The position numbers were made by a program, and so were the translations under genes. Of a DNA stretch of 64,000 nt, positions 37,255 to 46,798 are shown one piece after another; the first letter of the stretch is position 1; the number at the start of each line of letters is the position of its first letter. The DNA comes from Haloarchaeobius salinus (GTDB taxonomy: Archaea; Halobacteriota; Halobacteria; Halobacteriales; Natrialbaceae), in NCBI RefSeq assembly GCF_024464185.1, contig NZ_JANHAU010000002.1, positions 186,001 through 250,000 on the forward strand, given 5' to 3'. Under the pieces are notes generated by a model. That model was not told where the DNA came from and did no database searches. It saw only the letters and a program-made list of their open reading frames with translations.

Positions 37255-37389
37255 CTACTTCGACGCGACGCGGTACCGCCCGCCGACCTCGTTCGTGTTC
37301 AGCTCGTCCGCCCGCTTCTTCGCCGACTTCCGGTTCTCGAACGGCCCCTCGAACTCGTGCCCATCCACCACGACGTAGTACTCTGCCAT
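37255..37389 (-). CDS. Very small conserved-looking protein (44 aa)
   Basis: Short basic protein, MAEYYVVVDG at the start and GGRYRVASK at the end, with FENRKSAKKRADELN in the middle. Two beta strands flank one charged helix, a small alpha-beta fold like those of other tiny haloarchaeal proteins. A TATA-like CTTTAC lies about 27 nt upstream of the ATG at 37389, supporting a leaderless gene. Function unknown. The codon bias matches its neighbours. Confidence 0.65.
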   Translation of the reverse strand: MAEYYVVVDGHEFEGPFENRKSAKKRADELNTNEVGGRYRVASK

Positions 37390-37593
37390 CGTCGCCGTCA
37401 CTACTGGGTGGGGGGTAAAGTGTGTGACGGCCTGGCGTGAGGAAGCCTGCCCAGCCTGATGGCGCGCGGCTGGCGAGACTGTGCGAGTGAAACCAGATGG
37501 TTGGAGGGCGAAAAGGGGCTTTCGAGGTAGTTCACAGCCGAACGAGCGAGCCTCTCCAGACGAGTTGTCGTACACCCGTCCGAAAACGATCAG
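37390..37593. other. Intergenic region without a recognised gene
   Basis: About 200 bp between the 44-aa gene and tRNA-Val. It has short reading frames with no coding character and no hairpin that I can defend; only the TATA-like box for the small gene (about 37416-37421) stands out. Confidence 0.5.
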
Positions 37594-37667
37594 TGGGGTG
37601 GGCCAGGTTCGAACTGGCGACCTTCTCCTTGTAAGGGAGATGTCATAACCGGCTAGACCACCACCCC
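37594..37667 (-). tRNA. tRNA-Val (anticodon UAC)
   Basis: A 74-nt cloverleaf on the minus strand. The acceptor stem GGGGTGG pairs perfectly with CCACCCC. The D arm contains CTAGCCGGTTATG, the anticodon arm is CTCCCTTACAAGGAG with anticodon TAC, and the T arm is CCAGTTCGAACCTGG. The discriminator is A and no CCA is encoded, as usual in archaea. No intron is present. Confidence 0.97.
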
Positions 37668-37714
37668 GCGTTCGGCGGTAACCGACCCGGCGGAATAACG
37701 CTTCCCTTTTTCTG

Positions 37715-38242
37715 ATGCGGGTCCCATCGTCAGGTGTGAACCGAGAACGCCTCTTTCAGTTCGCCCTGTTGGGGTTCGCGGCGGTCCTCCTCGTCGCCAT
37801 GTTCTGGTACCTGGGGGTGATCGAGCTGCCGGGCGAGAGTCAGTACGAGGGCGGGACCGTCGTGGTCTCCGACGAGAACGGCACGGAGAAGGCTGTCATC
37901 GACGTCGAGGTCGCGGACACCCGCCAGGAGCGATTCACCGGGCTGAGCGACCACGAGAGCCTCGCTGACGGCGACGGGATGTGGTTCGTCTACGACGGCG
38001 AGAGCCAGCACACGTACGTGATGCGTCGGATGGACTTCCCGCTTGACATCATTTTCGTCGGCGCGGACGGCCGCATCAACAGCATCCACCACCGGCGCGC
38101 ACCCGGCCCGAACGAGGACGGCAACGAGATCACCGCGACCGGTACGGGCCAGTACGTGCTGGAGGTCCCCCGCGGCTACGCCAACGAGACCGGCATCGAG
38201 GTCGGTGACTACGTCGAACCGTACTACAACGACTCGTCCTGA
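37715..38242 (+). CDS. DUF192-family membrane-anchored protein
   Basis: Protein of 175 residues with one N-terminal membrane helix (about residues 14-34) and an external DUF192 beta domain. Family signatures are RQERFTGLSDHESLADGDGMWFVY, split as RFTGL and GMWFVYDGE, then RRMDFPLDIIFVGADG and YVLEVPRGYANETGIEVGD. A GTG at 37736 (NRERLFQF) is a plausible alternative start that shortens the product by seven residues. Function unknown. The gene is divergent from tRNA-Val. Confidence 0.85.
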   Translation: MRVPSSGVNRERLFQFALLGFAAVLLVAMFWYLGVIELPGESQYEGGTVVVSDENGTEKAVIDVEVADTRQERFTGLSDHESLADGDGMWFVYDGESQHTYVMRRMDFPLDIIFVGADGRINSIHHRRAPGPNEDGNEITATGTGQYVLEVPRGYANETGIEVGDYVEPYYNDSS

Positions 38243-38287
38243 GCCGCGACCGGAACGCCTACCCTCCCGTCGGCCCCACTCCCCGCT

Positions 38288-38557
38288 ATGACCGACGCCG
38301 TTGCCGCGCTGGCCGACCGCGACGGCTGGCGCGCCGAGGGGTTCGCCGCCCGCGTCCACTACGAGGGCGCGGGCGACCGCTACAGCATCGAGTTCTACGC
38401 GCCGAGTGAGTGCGTGATCTACTGGAAGGTGAAAGGCGACGGCGAGGTCGCCGTGCCCGTCGGCCGGGACACCGTCCCGGACCCGCTCCGGGCGCGAATC
38501 CGGGAGGATTTAGCCGAGGCGGGTATCGACCCCGAGATCGAGCAACGACGGCTCTGA
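38288..38557 (+). CDS. Small conserved haloarchaeal protein (89 aa)
   Basis: Compact alpha-beta protein. The N-terminal helix VAALADRDGW is followed by strands YSIEFYAPSECVIYWKVKG and EVAVPVGRDTVPDPL, and a C-terminal helix RARIREDLAEAGIDPEIEQ. It has no cysteine motif or membrane segment. It lies 45 bp after the DUF192 gene on the same strand and may share its transcript. Family known to me only as a haloarchaeal conserved protein; no function can be given. Confidence 0.72.
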   Translation: MTDAVAALADRDGWRAEGFAARVHYEGAGDRYSIEFYAPSECVIYWKVKGDGEVAVPVGRDTVPDPLRARIREDLAEAGIDPEIEQRRL

Positions 38558-38720
38558 CCCGGTTCGACACCCGGCCCTGTCCCCTGTTGCCACACCTCGA
38601 TAGTCCCTTTACGTACCGCGATTCAGTTCCGAATCCATGCTGCCCCAACAGCTCCAGCCGTCGCTGTCGGTTCCGGCAACCGTTTCGATTCGTAACAAGC
38701 CTTTTCAGTTCGAGACACCA

Positions 38721-38724
38721 GGAG
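38721..38724 (+). promoter_or_regulatory. Shine-Dalgarno site of the ABC transporter gene
   Basis: GGAG lies seven bases before the ATG at 38732. Most genes in the window look leaderless, so this gene, with about 170 bp of upstream region, is an exception that likely has a 5' leader. Confidence 0.55.
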
Positions 38725-38731
38725 ATTCACA

Positions 38732-40657
<1,926 letters not shown>

Positions 40658-40722
40658 CCGGCCCGTAGGCTAAAGCCCCCGTCGTCCTTATCTATTTGTA
40701 CGGACAGATCGAGGTCCCAACA

Positions 40723-42438
40723 GTGCCCTACGAACTGACACCACTCGCCATCCCATACGTCGTCGCGTTCGCCCTCACAGTGGGGCTCTGGGTGCTGCTG
40801 TGGCGACACCGTGACAGACGGGCGGCGAAGGGATTCCTGCTCGACGTGACCGGCGTCGTCCTCCTCTCGGCGGTCGTCGCGCTGAAGGTGAGTGCGACGG
40901 ACCCCGCGACGAAGCTGTTCTGGTGGAACTGGCGGTTCCTCGCGGTGTCGTTCATGTCGATCGGCTACATGCTGATGGCGGTCCAGTACACCGACAACGA
41001 GCACCTGCTGACCCGCCGTGTCGTGGCCGCACTCGTCGTCCTCGTCGCCCTCGTCCAGGTCGCGGCGTGGACGAACGGGTCCGACGGGCTGTTCTACACC
41101 GCGGGTGAACTCCAGAACGGCCTGCTCGTCCCTTCGTTCGGCCCGCTGTACTGGGTCTACGCCACCGTCATGGTCGGCCTCCTCGTCGTCGGCGTCGCGC
41201 TACTGCTCGGTCTGTTCCGGGCCCGGAGCGGGTTCGCTCTCCAGACCGGCGTCCTCGTCGGTACCATCACGCTCGTGATGGTCGGGGTGACCGTCTGGTG
41301 GCTCCGCCTCGTCCCACTCGACACGCTCGCGCTCACGAGCGCCGTCAAGGTGCTCGCGTTCTACGTCGCTGTCGAGCGGTTCCAGCTGCTGGATACGCTC
41401 CCGGTCGCACGGACGACCGTCCTCAAGAACATGGACGAGGCGGTGTTCGTGCTCACCGATACGGGCCACATCGTCGACGTGAACCCCGCCGCGGAGGAGC
41501 TCGTCGGCGACCGGAGCGTCGTCCACGAGGTCATCGACGACGTGCTCGACGTGGAGCTTGCGGACGTCGTGGCGGCTGGCGACGCCGGGGCTGGAGAGCA
41601 ACTCGCCAGCCGGGAACTCACCATGGACTGCGACGGCGAGACGCGTTTCTACGACCTGAAGCTCTCGCGGTTCCCCGACGGCACCGGTGCGGTCGCCGTC
41701 TTCCACGACATCACCGAACGCCGGAACCGCGAGCAGGAGATAACCATCCTGAACCGTATCGTCCGCCACGACATCCGCAACGAGATGAACGTGCTCCACG
41801 GGCGTGGGCAGCTCCTCGAACCGCACGTCGACCCGGCGGGCGAGGACGACTACCGCCTCGCCATGGAGAGCGCGGAGCACGTCATCGAGATCACCGAGAC
41901 GGTCCGCGAGCTGATGGAGACCATCACCAGCGACGGCTCGCTCACGCTCAGTCCGGTGGCGCTCGACCACGTCCTCGCGACGGAGGTCGAGAAGGCGCGC
42001 TCGAACTTCCCGCACGCGAGCTTCCACCTCGACGAGGTGCCCGCGGTCCGCGTCGCCGGGAACGAGATGCTCACCTCCGTGTTCACGAACCTGCTGAACA
42101 ACGCGGTCGTCCACAACAGCGGCGACGAGCCCGGTGTCTGGGTCGACTGCACCGTGGCGGACGATGCGGTCCGTATCGCGATCGCGGACGACGGCCCCGG
42201 CGTCCCGCCGGACCAGCGCGAGGAGATCTTCGGGCGCGGCGAGAAGGGGATCGAGAGCGAGGGCACGGGCGTCGGGCTCTACCTCGTGGACACGCTCACG
42301 GACGCCTTCGGTGGCGACGTCTGGGTCGAGGAGAGCGAGCGGGGCGGTGCCGTGTTCGTCGTCGAGCTCCGGGTCGTCGACGCGGCGGGCGGGACGGCAC
42401 AGCGACGGGCCGAGTCCGCGACCGCCGACAGAAATTAA
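40723..42438 (+). CDS. 7TM-sensor histidine kinase with PAS domain
   Basis: Membrane histidine kinase of 571 residues. The N-terminal seven-helix sensor (about residues 5-225) is the histidine-kinase N-terminal 7TM type. A PAS domain follows (about 235-345, MDEAVFVLTDTGHIVDVNPA), then the H-box INRIVRHDIRNEMNVLHG (residue positions about 352-368) and an HATPase domain with NLLNNAVVHN, DDGPGVPPDQ and GTGVGLYLV. The GTG at 40723 (PYELTPLAIPY) is preferred because family members begin with this motif; a TTG at 40696 is upstream in frame. No response regulator is adjacent. Confidence 0.9.
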   Translation: MPYELTPLAIPYVVAFALTVGLWVLLWRHRDRRAAKGFLLDVTGVVLLSAVVALKVSATDPATKLFWWNWRFLAVSFMSIGYMLMAVQYTDNEHLLTRRVVAALVVLVALVQVAAWTNGSDGLFYTAGELQNGLLVPSFGPLYWVYATVMVGLLVVGVALLLGLFRARSGFALQTGVLVGTITLVMVGVTVWWLRLVPLDTLALTSAVKVLAFYVAVERFQLLDTLPVARTTVLKNMDEAVFVLTDTGHIVDVNPAAEELVGDRSVVHEVIDDVLDVELADVVAAGDAGAGEQLASRELTMDCDGETRFYDLKLSRFPDGTGAVAVFHDITERRNREQEITILNRIVRHDIRNEMNVLHGRGQLLEPHVDPAGEDDYRLAMESAEHVIEITETVRELMETITSDGSLTLSPVALDHVLATEVEKARSNFPHASFHLDEVPAVRVAGNEMLTSVFTNLLNNAVVHNSGDEPGVWVDCTVADDAVRIAIADDGPGVPPDQREEIFGRGEKGIESEGTGVGLYLVDTLTDAFGGDVWVEESERGGAVFVVELRVVDAAGGTAQRRAESATADRN

Positions 42439-42515
42439 AGGGTGTTTAACCACCACTAATGTATCCTATTACTTTGTAGGCGGGGTTCATACGTGATGCG
42501 CGAGAACACTGTTGT

Positions 42516-42692
42516 ATGTCAGTCGGCACGCCCACCGCGAACTGGACCGACGAGAACACCTGCCCGTTCTGCGACGCCACGCTCCCGAACCCGGGTGCAG
42601 GGTTCATGGACCACCTGAAGACCAGCCCCGAGTGCAGCTCGGGGTTCGACGCCTGGCGGTTCCACCTCACCGACGACTTCGGCGGGGCGTGA
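42516..42692 (+). CDS. Small zinc-finger protein (58 aa)
   Basis: Short haloarchaeal protein with CPFCDATLPNPG, HLKTSPECSSGFDAW and a C-terminal FGGA. The Cys pair plus the later His and Cys suggest one zinc site (CxxC...HxxxxxxC). Small zinc-finger proteins are abundant in haloarchaea and some affect swarming or biofilm formation; for this one no role is known to me. TTCATAC about 24 nt upstream of the ATG could be a TATA-like box, and the preceding 75 bp are AT-rich. Confidence 0.72.
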   Translation: MSVGTPTANWTDENTCPFCDATLPNPGAGFMDHLKTSPECSSGFDAWRFHLTDDFGGA

Positions 42693-42853
42693 GCCGGTCG
42701 CGGGACGGACACCGGGCGGCCGGTCGCCAGAGCAGTCTGAGAGAATCCTTTTTGTCGGTCCCTCGTTAATCTCTCACGTGATGCGTCTCACTCTCGAGGA
42801 GACTTGGCGGCCGGACGACCCGGTCAGCACCTCCCATCGACGTCCAACCGGCA

Positions 42854-43555
42854 ATGCCCCCCGCGATGGGCGGAGCCCCGAGTCGTCCTCCCTCCCCCAT
42901 GGTCCCGACCGATGAGGGACAGGGGCCGGAGACGTTCGAGTCGGTGGTCGATAGTGTCAGGTCCTGGGCCGACCGCGGCAGTCTCCCGGACGGCGACCCG
43001 GTCAGACGACTCCGGGAGCACATCGAGCGGGATCTCAACACCGGAACCGAGACGGAGTGGGAGGAGGACGTCGTCGCCCTCGGCACCCAGTCGAGTGGCT
43101 GTGAAATCGTCGTCAACGGCGCGATTGGCATCCGGTTCGTGACCGACTTCAACCGGGGCCGGATGCAGCGGTTCGACCACCGGCTCCCGTCCCAGAGCGA
43201 TCGATACAACTACGTCCTGGTGTACCTCCACGAGCTGCCGCCGCAGTACCAGGACGGCTGGCGGATCAGACAGCGGAAGTTCTCGGCAGCGCGTCTCGGA
43301 CTCCGCGACTTCACGTTCGTCGTCCGCCCACGGACGGTCGACGACGACGGCGTCCAGGTCGACGTCGGGACGATACGGGAGGTCGTGAAGACGCTCGGGT
43401 TCCTCCGGATGGTGCTCCTGGCCCTCCTCCTCGCGGCGGTCGTCGGCTCGGCCGCCGTCGCGGAGCAGTTCGAGGTCCTGTTCCTCCTGTTCGGGTCGGC
43501 GATCGTCTGGTTCGTCGGCGTCGCGCTCTACCTCCGGCGAGTCTCACCCGAGTGA
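42854..43555 (+). CDS. Hypothetical protein with two C-terminal membrane helices
   Basis: Protein of 233 residues (219 if the ATG at 42899, MVPTDEGQ, is used). The N-terminal part is soluble and acidic, with ESVVDSVRSWADRG, IVVNGAIGIRFVTDF and NYVLVYLHELPPQYQDGWRIR. Two helices lie near the end (about 183-202 and 206-226), leaving a short basic tail. I do not recognise the family. A 44-codon reading frame at 42781-42915 overlaps its start. Function unknown. Confidence 0.7.
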   Translation: MPPAMGGAPSRPPSPMVPTDEGQGPETFESVVDSVRSWADRGSLPDGDPVRRLREHIERDLNTGTETEWEEDVVALGTQSSGCEIVVNGAIGIRFVTDFNRGRMQRFDHRLPSQSDRYNYVLVYLHELPPQYQDGWRIRQRKFSAARLGLRDFTFVVRPRTVDDDGVQVDVGTIREVVKTLGFLRMVLLALLLAAVVGSAAVAEQFEVLFLLFGSAIVWFVGVALYLRRVSPE

Positions 43556-43639
43556 GCGACGGGTGGTCGCCGGCCCGCAGCCGACGACGCCCGACACGGA
43601 GACGGCGGATACAAGACCCGACCGTCCGTCGGTCCCGGT

Positions 43640-44362
43640 ATGCAGCTCACCGACGCCACGTGGACTGACGTTCGCGACGCCGACGCCGACGTCGCCTTCC
43701 TCCCTGTCGGCAGCACCGAACAGCACGGGCCACACGCACCGCTGGGAACCGACGCGATGAGCGCCGCCGAGATCGCGGCACGAGCGGCCGACGCCGCCGC
43801 CGATGACCCGCTCGTCGCCCCGGTCGTCCCCGTGGGGATCGCCGAGGAGCACCGCCAGTTCGACGGCACGCTCTGGGTCAGCGAGGACACGTTCCGGGCG
43901 TACGTTCGCGAGACCATCGAGAGCCTCGCCCACCACGGCGTCGAGTACGTCGTCGTCGTCAACGGTCACGGCGGGAACACCGCCGCGGTGCGGGAGGTCT
44001 GTGCGCGGGTCACCCGTGACGGGACGGCCTACGCGGTGCCGTTCACGTGGTTCGACACCGTCGACGACGACCTGCTCGACGGGCTGGGCCACGGCGGCCC
44101 CGTCGAGACGAGCGTCGTCGCAGCCATCGACAGCGACCTCGTGCACGCGGACCGGTTCGACGAGGCCGCAGCGGGCGCTGGCGACGGCTTCGGCGACTGG
44201 ATTGCAGGCGTGAACGTCGCCTACGACTTCAGCGAGTTCGCCGAGAGTGGCAACGTCGGCGACCCGAGCGCGGCCAGCGCCGAGCGTGGCGAGGCCGTGT
44301 TGGACGACGCCGCGGAGAAACTGCTGGCGCTGGTCGACGGCATCAAGCAGCGGTCGGTGTAG
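43640..44362 (+). CDS. Creatininase-superfamily amidohydrolase
   Basis: Metal-dependent amidohydrolase of 240 residues. Metal ligands fit GSTEQHGPH (E27, H29) and LGTDA (D38), with IAEEHRQF, VVVNGHGGN and a late Glu in ETSVVAAIDSD. Family members hydrolyse cyclic amides. In methanogens a creatininase-fold protein (ArfB) deformylates the riboflavin and F420 precursor, so this could be ArfB; riboflavin synthase lies 15 kb away, not adjacent. Creatininase activity itself is unlikely in a haloarchaeon. Confidence 0.87.
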   Translation: MQLTDATWTDVRDADADVAFLPVGSTEQHGPHAPLGTDAMSAAEIAARAADAAADDPLVAPVVPVGIAEEHRQFDGTLWVSEDTFRAYVRETIESLAHHGVEYVVVVNGHGGNTAAVREVCARVTRDGTAYAVPFTWFDTVDDDLLDGLGHGGPVETSVVAAIDSDLVHADRFDEAAAGAGDGFGDWIAGVNVAYDFSEFAESGNVGDPSAASAERGEAVLDDAAEKLLALVDGIKQRSV

Positions 44363-44365
44363 GGA

Positions 44366-44788
44366 CTACTCCTCGTCTTCGTCGTCTTCGTCGTCGTCAC
44401 CGGCGGCCTCCTCCAGCGTGCTCCGGAGGCCCGGAATCGTGGAGGTGAGGTCGCCGACCTGGTCGCCGGCGGCGGCGATGTCCTCGATGACGCCCTCCAG
44501 CTCCTCGATCTCCTCCTCGAGGTCGTCGGCGTCGTCGAAGGCGTCGGCGCGCTGGCCCATCGTGAACCACTTCTTCGCGTCTCGCAGGTGGTCCTCGGCG
44601 TCGCCCACGTCCAGCGCGGAGCGCAGGCCGTTTAGCACGCCCAGCACGTTGTCGGCGTCCGTCTCCCAGATATCGTCCGGGTCGGGCAGTTCGTCCCACG
44701 CCTCCGCGAGCGACTCCTCGACGTCCTCGCGCATCTCGCTGGCCGCCTCGCCGAACAGTTCGTCGTCGTTCAGGGTGGACTGGCTCAT
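44366..44788 (-). CDS. Conserved haloarchaeal protein (DUF5790-like)
   Basis: Acidic helical protein of 140 residues. The conserved core DELFGEAASEMREDVEESL, ETDADNVLGVLNGLRSALD, HLRDAKKWFTMGQRADAF and a coiled-coil ELEGVIEDI segment recall DUF5790, a family of Halobacteria with no known function. The C-terminal tail is almost wholly Asp/Glu. A TATA-like TTAA element lies 25 nt before the start codon. It converges on the creatininase-like gene with only a few bases between the stops. Confidence 0.83.
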   Translation of the reverse strand: MSQSTLNDDELFGEAASEMREDVEESLAEAWDELPDPDDIWETDADNVLGVLNGLRSALDVGDAEDHLRDAKKWFTMGQRADAFDDADDLEEEIEELEGVIEDIAAAGDQVGDLTSTIPGLRSTLEEAAGDDDEDDEDEE

Positions 44789-44812
44789 GGCTCACGGTTC
44801 GAGCGGGAGGTG

Positions 44813-44818
44813 GTTAAG
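44813..44818 (-). promoter_or_regulatory. TATA-like box of the DUF5790-like gene
   Basis: CTTAAC on the minus strand lies 25 nt ahead of the ATG at 44788, suggesting a leaderless transcript. Confidence 0.45.
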
Positions 44819-44908
44819 TACCTGCCTGAAAGTGAAAGTGAAACCGGCGGCCTCGGGCTCCCTCGCGGCCGGATAGCTCAGCGGAACCGGAACGCTATAC
44901 TCCGTCCG

Positions 44909-45355
44909 TCAGTCCTCGCGCCGGCGCACCAGCCCGACGCTGTCGTAGGTCAGCACCGGCTCCCGGCCGTCCTCGCCCTCGCGGGTGACCCGCACCCGCT
45001 CCCGGATGACGCCGGTCCCGGGCCGCCCCGCCGAGGCGCGTTTCTCCGCGAGTTCGAGCTCGACCGCCAGCTCCTCGTCCGGATAGACGGGCGCGTGCCA
45101 GCGGTGGTTCTCGATGCTCATCCCCGCGATCCCTGCGACCGCCGACCGGAACTCGTCGACGACCACCCGGTTCGCCGCCGCCAGCGTGTGGTAGCCGCTC
45201 GCCACCAGCCCGCCGAACGGCTCCTCGGCCTCGGGGTCGGTGTGCATCGCCATCGGGTCGAACTCCTCGGCGAACGCGCGTATCTCGTCGGCGGTGAGCG
45301 AGAACGTCCCGAGGTCGTGGGTCTCGCCCGATTCGAGGTCCTCCAGGTACCTCAT
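44909..45355 (-). CDS. MaoC-like (hot-dog) dehydratase
   Basis: Hot-dog-fold protein of 148 residues of the (R)-specific enoyl-CoA hydratase type. The hydratase region is FAEEFDPMAMHTDPEAEEPFGG, with D33/H37-like catalytic Asp and His, and GLVASGYHT as the following helix. It would add water to trans-2-enoyl-CoA, for example in fatty-acid degradation or polyhydroxyalkanoate precursor supply; the true substrate is unknown. The start overlaps the stop of the MptD gene by four bases (ATGA), so they are co-translated. Confidence 0.87.
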   Translation of the reverse strand: MRYLEDLESGETHDLGTFSLTADEIRAFAEEFDPMAMHTDPEAEEPFGGLVASGYHTLAAANRVVVDEFRSAVAGIAGMSIENHRWHAPVYPDEELAVELELAEKRASAGRPGTGVIRERVRVTREGEDGREPVLTYDSVGLVRRRED

Positions 45356-45696
45356 TTGACGCTGTCCACCCGCATCATCGGGTAGTCACCCTCCATCGAC
45401 ATGCTCGTCTCCACACGGGTGCCCTCGTACTCGACGACCATCTCGACCTCCATGAACCGCCCCGTCAGTTCGAGGTAGTCCGCCGACTGCTCCGCGAGCG
45501 CCGCGGCGATCTCGTCCGCCAGCACGTCCACCGTCACGTCCACGCAGTGGGGCTGGTTCTCGATGGCCTCCGCCATCGCCGTCTCCAGGCTCGCCGCCGA
45601 ATCCGGCGAGACCGGCGTCCCCGCGAACTGGTGGTACAGCGTCCCGAACTTGATGCCCGACTCGAAACAGGCCGTCTCCGCCTCCGTCGCGTCCAT
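45352..45696 (-). CDS. mptD: Archaeal dihydroneopterin aldolase MptD
   Basis: Protein of 114 residues matching the archaeal MptD family (DUF381), which cleaves dihydroneopterin to 6-hydroxymethyl-dihydropterin in pterin and folate synthesis. The diagnostic N-terminal stretch is FESGIKFGTLYHQFAGTPVS (residues 11-30), including E12 and H22. The start at 45696 (MDATEAETACFESG) gives family length; the open frame upstream shows no similarity. It is the first gene of a two-gene unit with the MaoC-like gene. Confidence 0.87.
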   Translation of the reverse strand: MDATEAETACFESGIKFGTLYHQFAGTPVSPDSAASLETAMAEAIENQPHCVDVTVDVLADEIAAALAEQSADYLELTGRFMEVEMVVEYEGTRVETSMSMEGDYPMMRVDSVK

Positions 45697-45844
45697 GGTC
45701 GTGGGTCGGGCGGATTCGCGAAGTTCGTTGTGGTCCCGGAACGGGCCGGGGATGTGGACGCGGTGCGGTGTTCGGTAGCAGCTCCGCGCTCCTCGGCCCA
45801 CTGCTTGCCGATCCTCCCGTCGCGAACAGCCAGCGAGCCTGCCC

Positions 45845-46741
45845 TCACTCGTTCTCGATGTCCACCAGCTCCTCGACGTCGGGGATCGGGACGTCCTCGT
45901 CGATGATCTGGGTCATGCGTTCGCTGTGTTTCGTCGCGGCGTACTCGGCGAGTTCGTCGGGGCCGATGCCGGTCCGGTCCTCGCTCGCGGCGTCGGAGAC
46001 GGCCTGCTGGGTGAGCATCGCCAGTTCCGTCGTCAGCTCGGTGATGTGATCGGGGTCGACCGCGCCGGACTCGACGAGCTCCTCGAGTTTGGCCATGCCG
46101 AAGCCGACGTGGCGGCCCTCGTCGGCGCGGATCTTCCCGAATCCCTCGACGAGGCCGGGGAGCTCGGGGACACCGGGGACGCTGCCGTCGAAGGAGGTCT
46201 GGATGCCGTAGTAGCCCGTCTGGGCGAGGATGCCCTCGATGGTGAGGTGGTAGTGGCAGTACGCCTCGGCTCGGGTCCGGGGCGTGTCCTCGGTCAGCAG
46301 CCGGTGCATGGCGGCCTCGGTGCGGTCGAACAGCTCGACGTAGGCGTCGGAGTACCAGTTCGGGTCGCGGGGGTTCGTCCGTGTGTTGCCGCGGCTGTCC
46401 TCCTCCGGCCTGATGACGGTCGACCAGTAGCGGTTGAAGAAGTCGGCGTGCTTGGCCTCCTCGTAGAGCTGGGTGGTGACGAACAGCTGGTCGTTCAGGT
46501 CCGAGAGGACGACCCCGAGCGGGGCGAGGTCCTCGGTGACGGCCTCCTCGCCCGCGCCGAACAGCGCGAGCACCCCCTTGAGCTGGTCGAACGTGTCGTC
46601 GTCGAGGGCCGCGATGTGCACGCGGTCCTGCGAGAGGTCGACATCGGCGGGGTCCCAGTGGCGTTCGACCGCGTTTCGGTAGTAGCGGTACGACCGTGCG
46701 TGGGTGTCGATGCGGTCGGCACCGTCGAAGGCGTCCGTCAT
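45845..46741 (-). CDS. R2-like ligand-binding oxidase (R2lox type), di-metal protein
   Basis: Ferritin-like di-metal oxidase of 298 residues, often annotated as ribonucleotide reductase beta subunit. Metal ligands fit E65 (GEEAVTEDL), E95 and H98 (LYEEAKHADFF), E169 (LTIEGIL), and E208 and H211 (DEGRHVGF). V68 and Y164 occupy the positions of the Val-Tyr ether crosslink known in Mn/Fe R2lox proteins, with the same spacing to the ligands (+3 from E65, -5 from E169). No R1 subunit gene is adjacent. Physiological substrate is unknown for the family; a fatty acid binds in bacterial structures. Confidence 0.87.
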   Translation of the reverse strand: MTDAFDGADRIDTHARSYRYYRNAVERHWDPADVDLSQDRVHIAALDDDTFDQLKGVLALFGAGEEAVTEDLAPLGVVLSDLNDQLFVTTQLYEEAKHADFFNRYWSTVIRPEEDSRGNTRTNPRDPNWYSDAYVELFDRTEAAMHRLLTEDTPRTRAEAYCHYHLTIEGILAQTGYYGIQTSFDGSVPGVPELPGLVEGFGKIRADEGRHVGFGMAKLEELVESGAVDPDHITELTTELAMLTQQAVSDAASEDRTGIGPDELAEYAATKHSERMTQIIDEDVPIPDVEELVDIENE

Positions 46742-46798
46742 GCCTCGGGCTACGTGGGGCGCGGAAAAAACCGTACCGGCGTTGTCGGTTGTCGGTGG

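Noticed and set aside
37594-37667. tRNA-Val as an integration site
   Set aside because: No duplicated 3' end and no integrase or island genes next to it.
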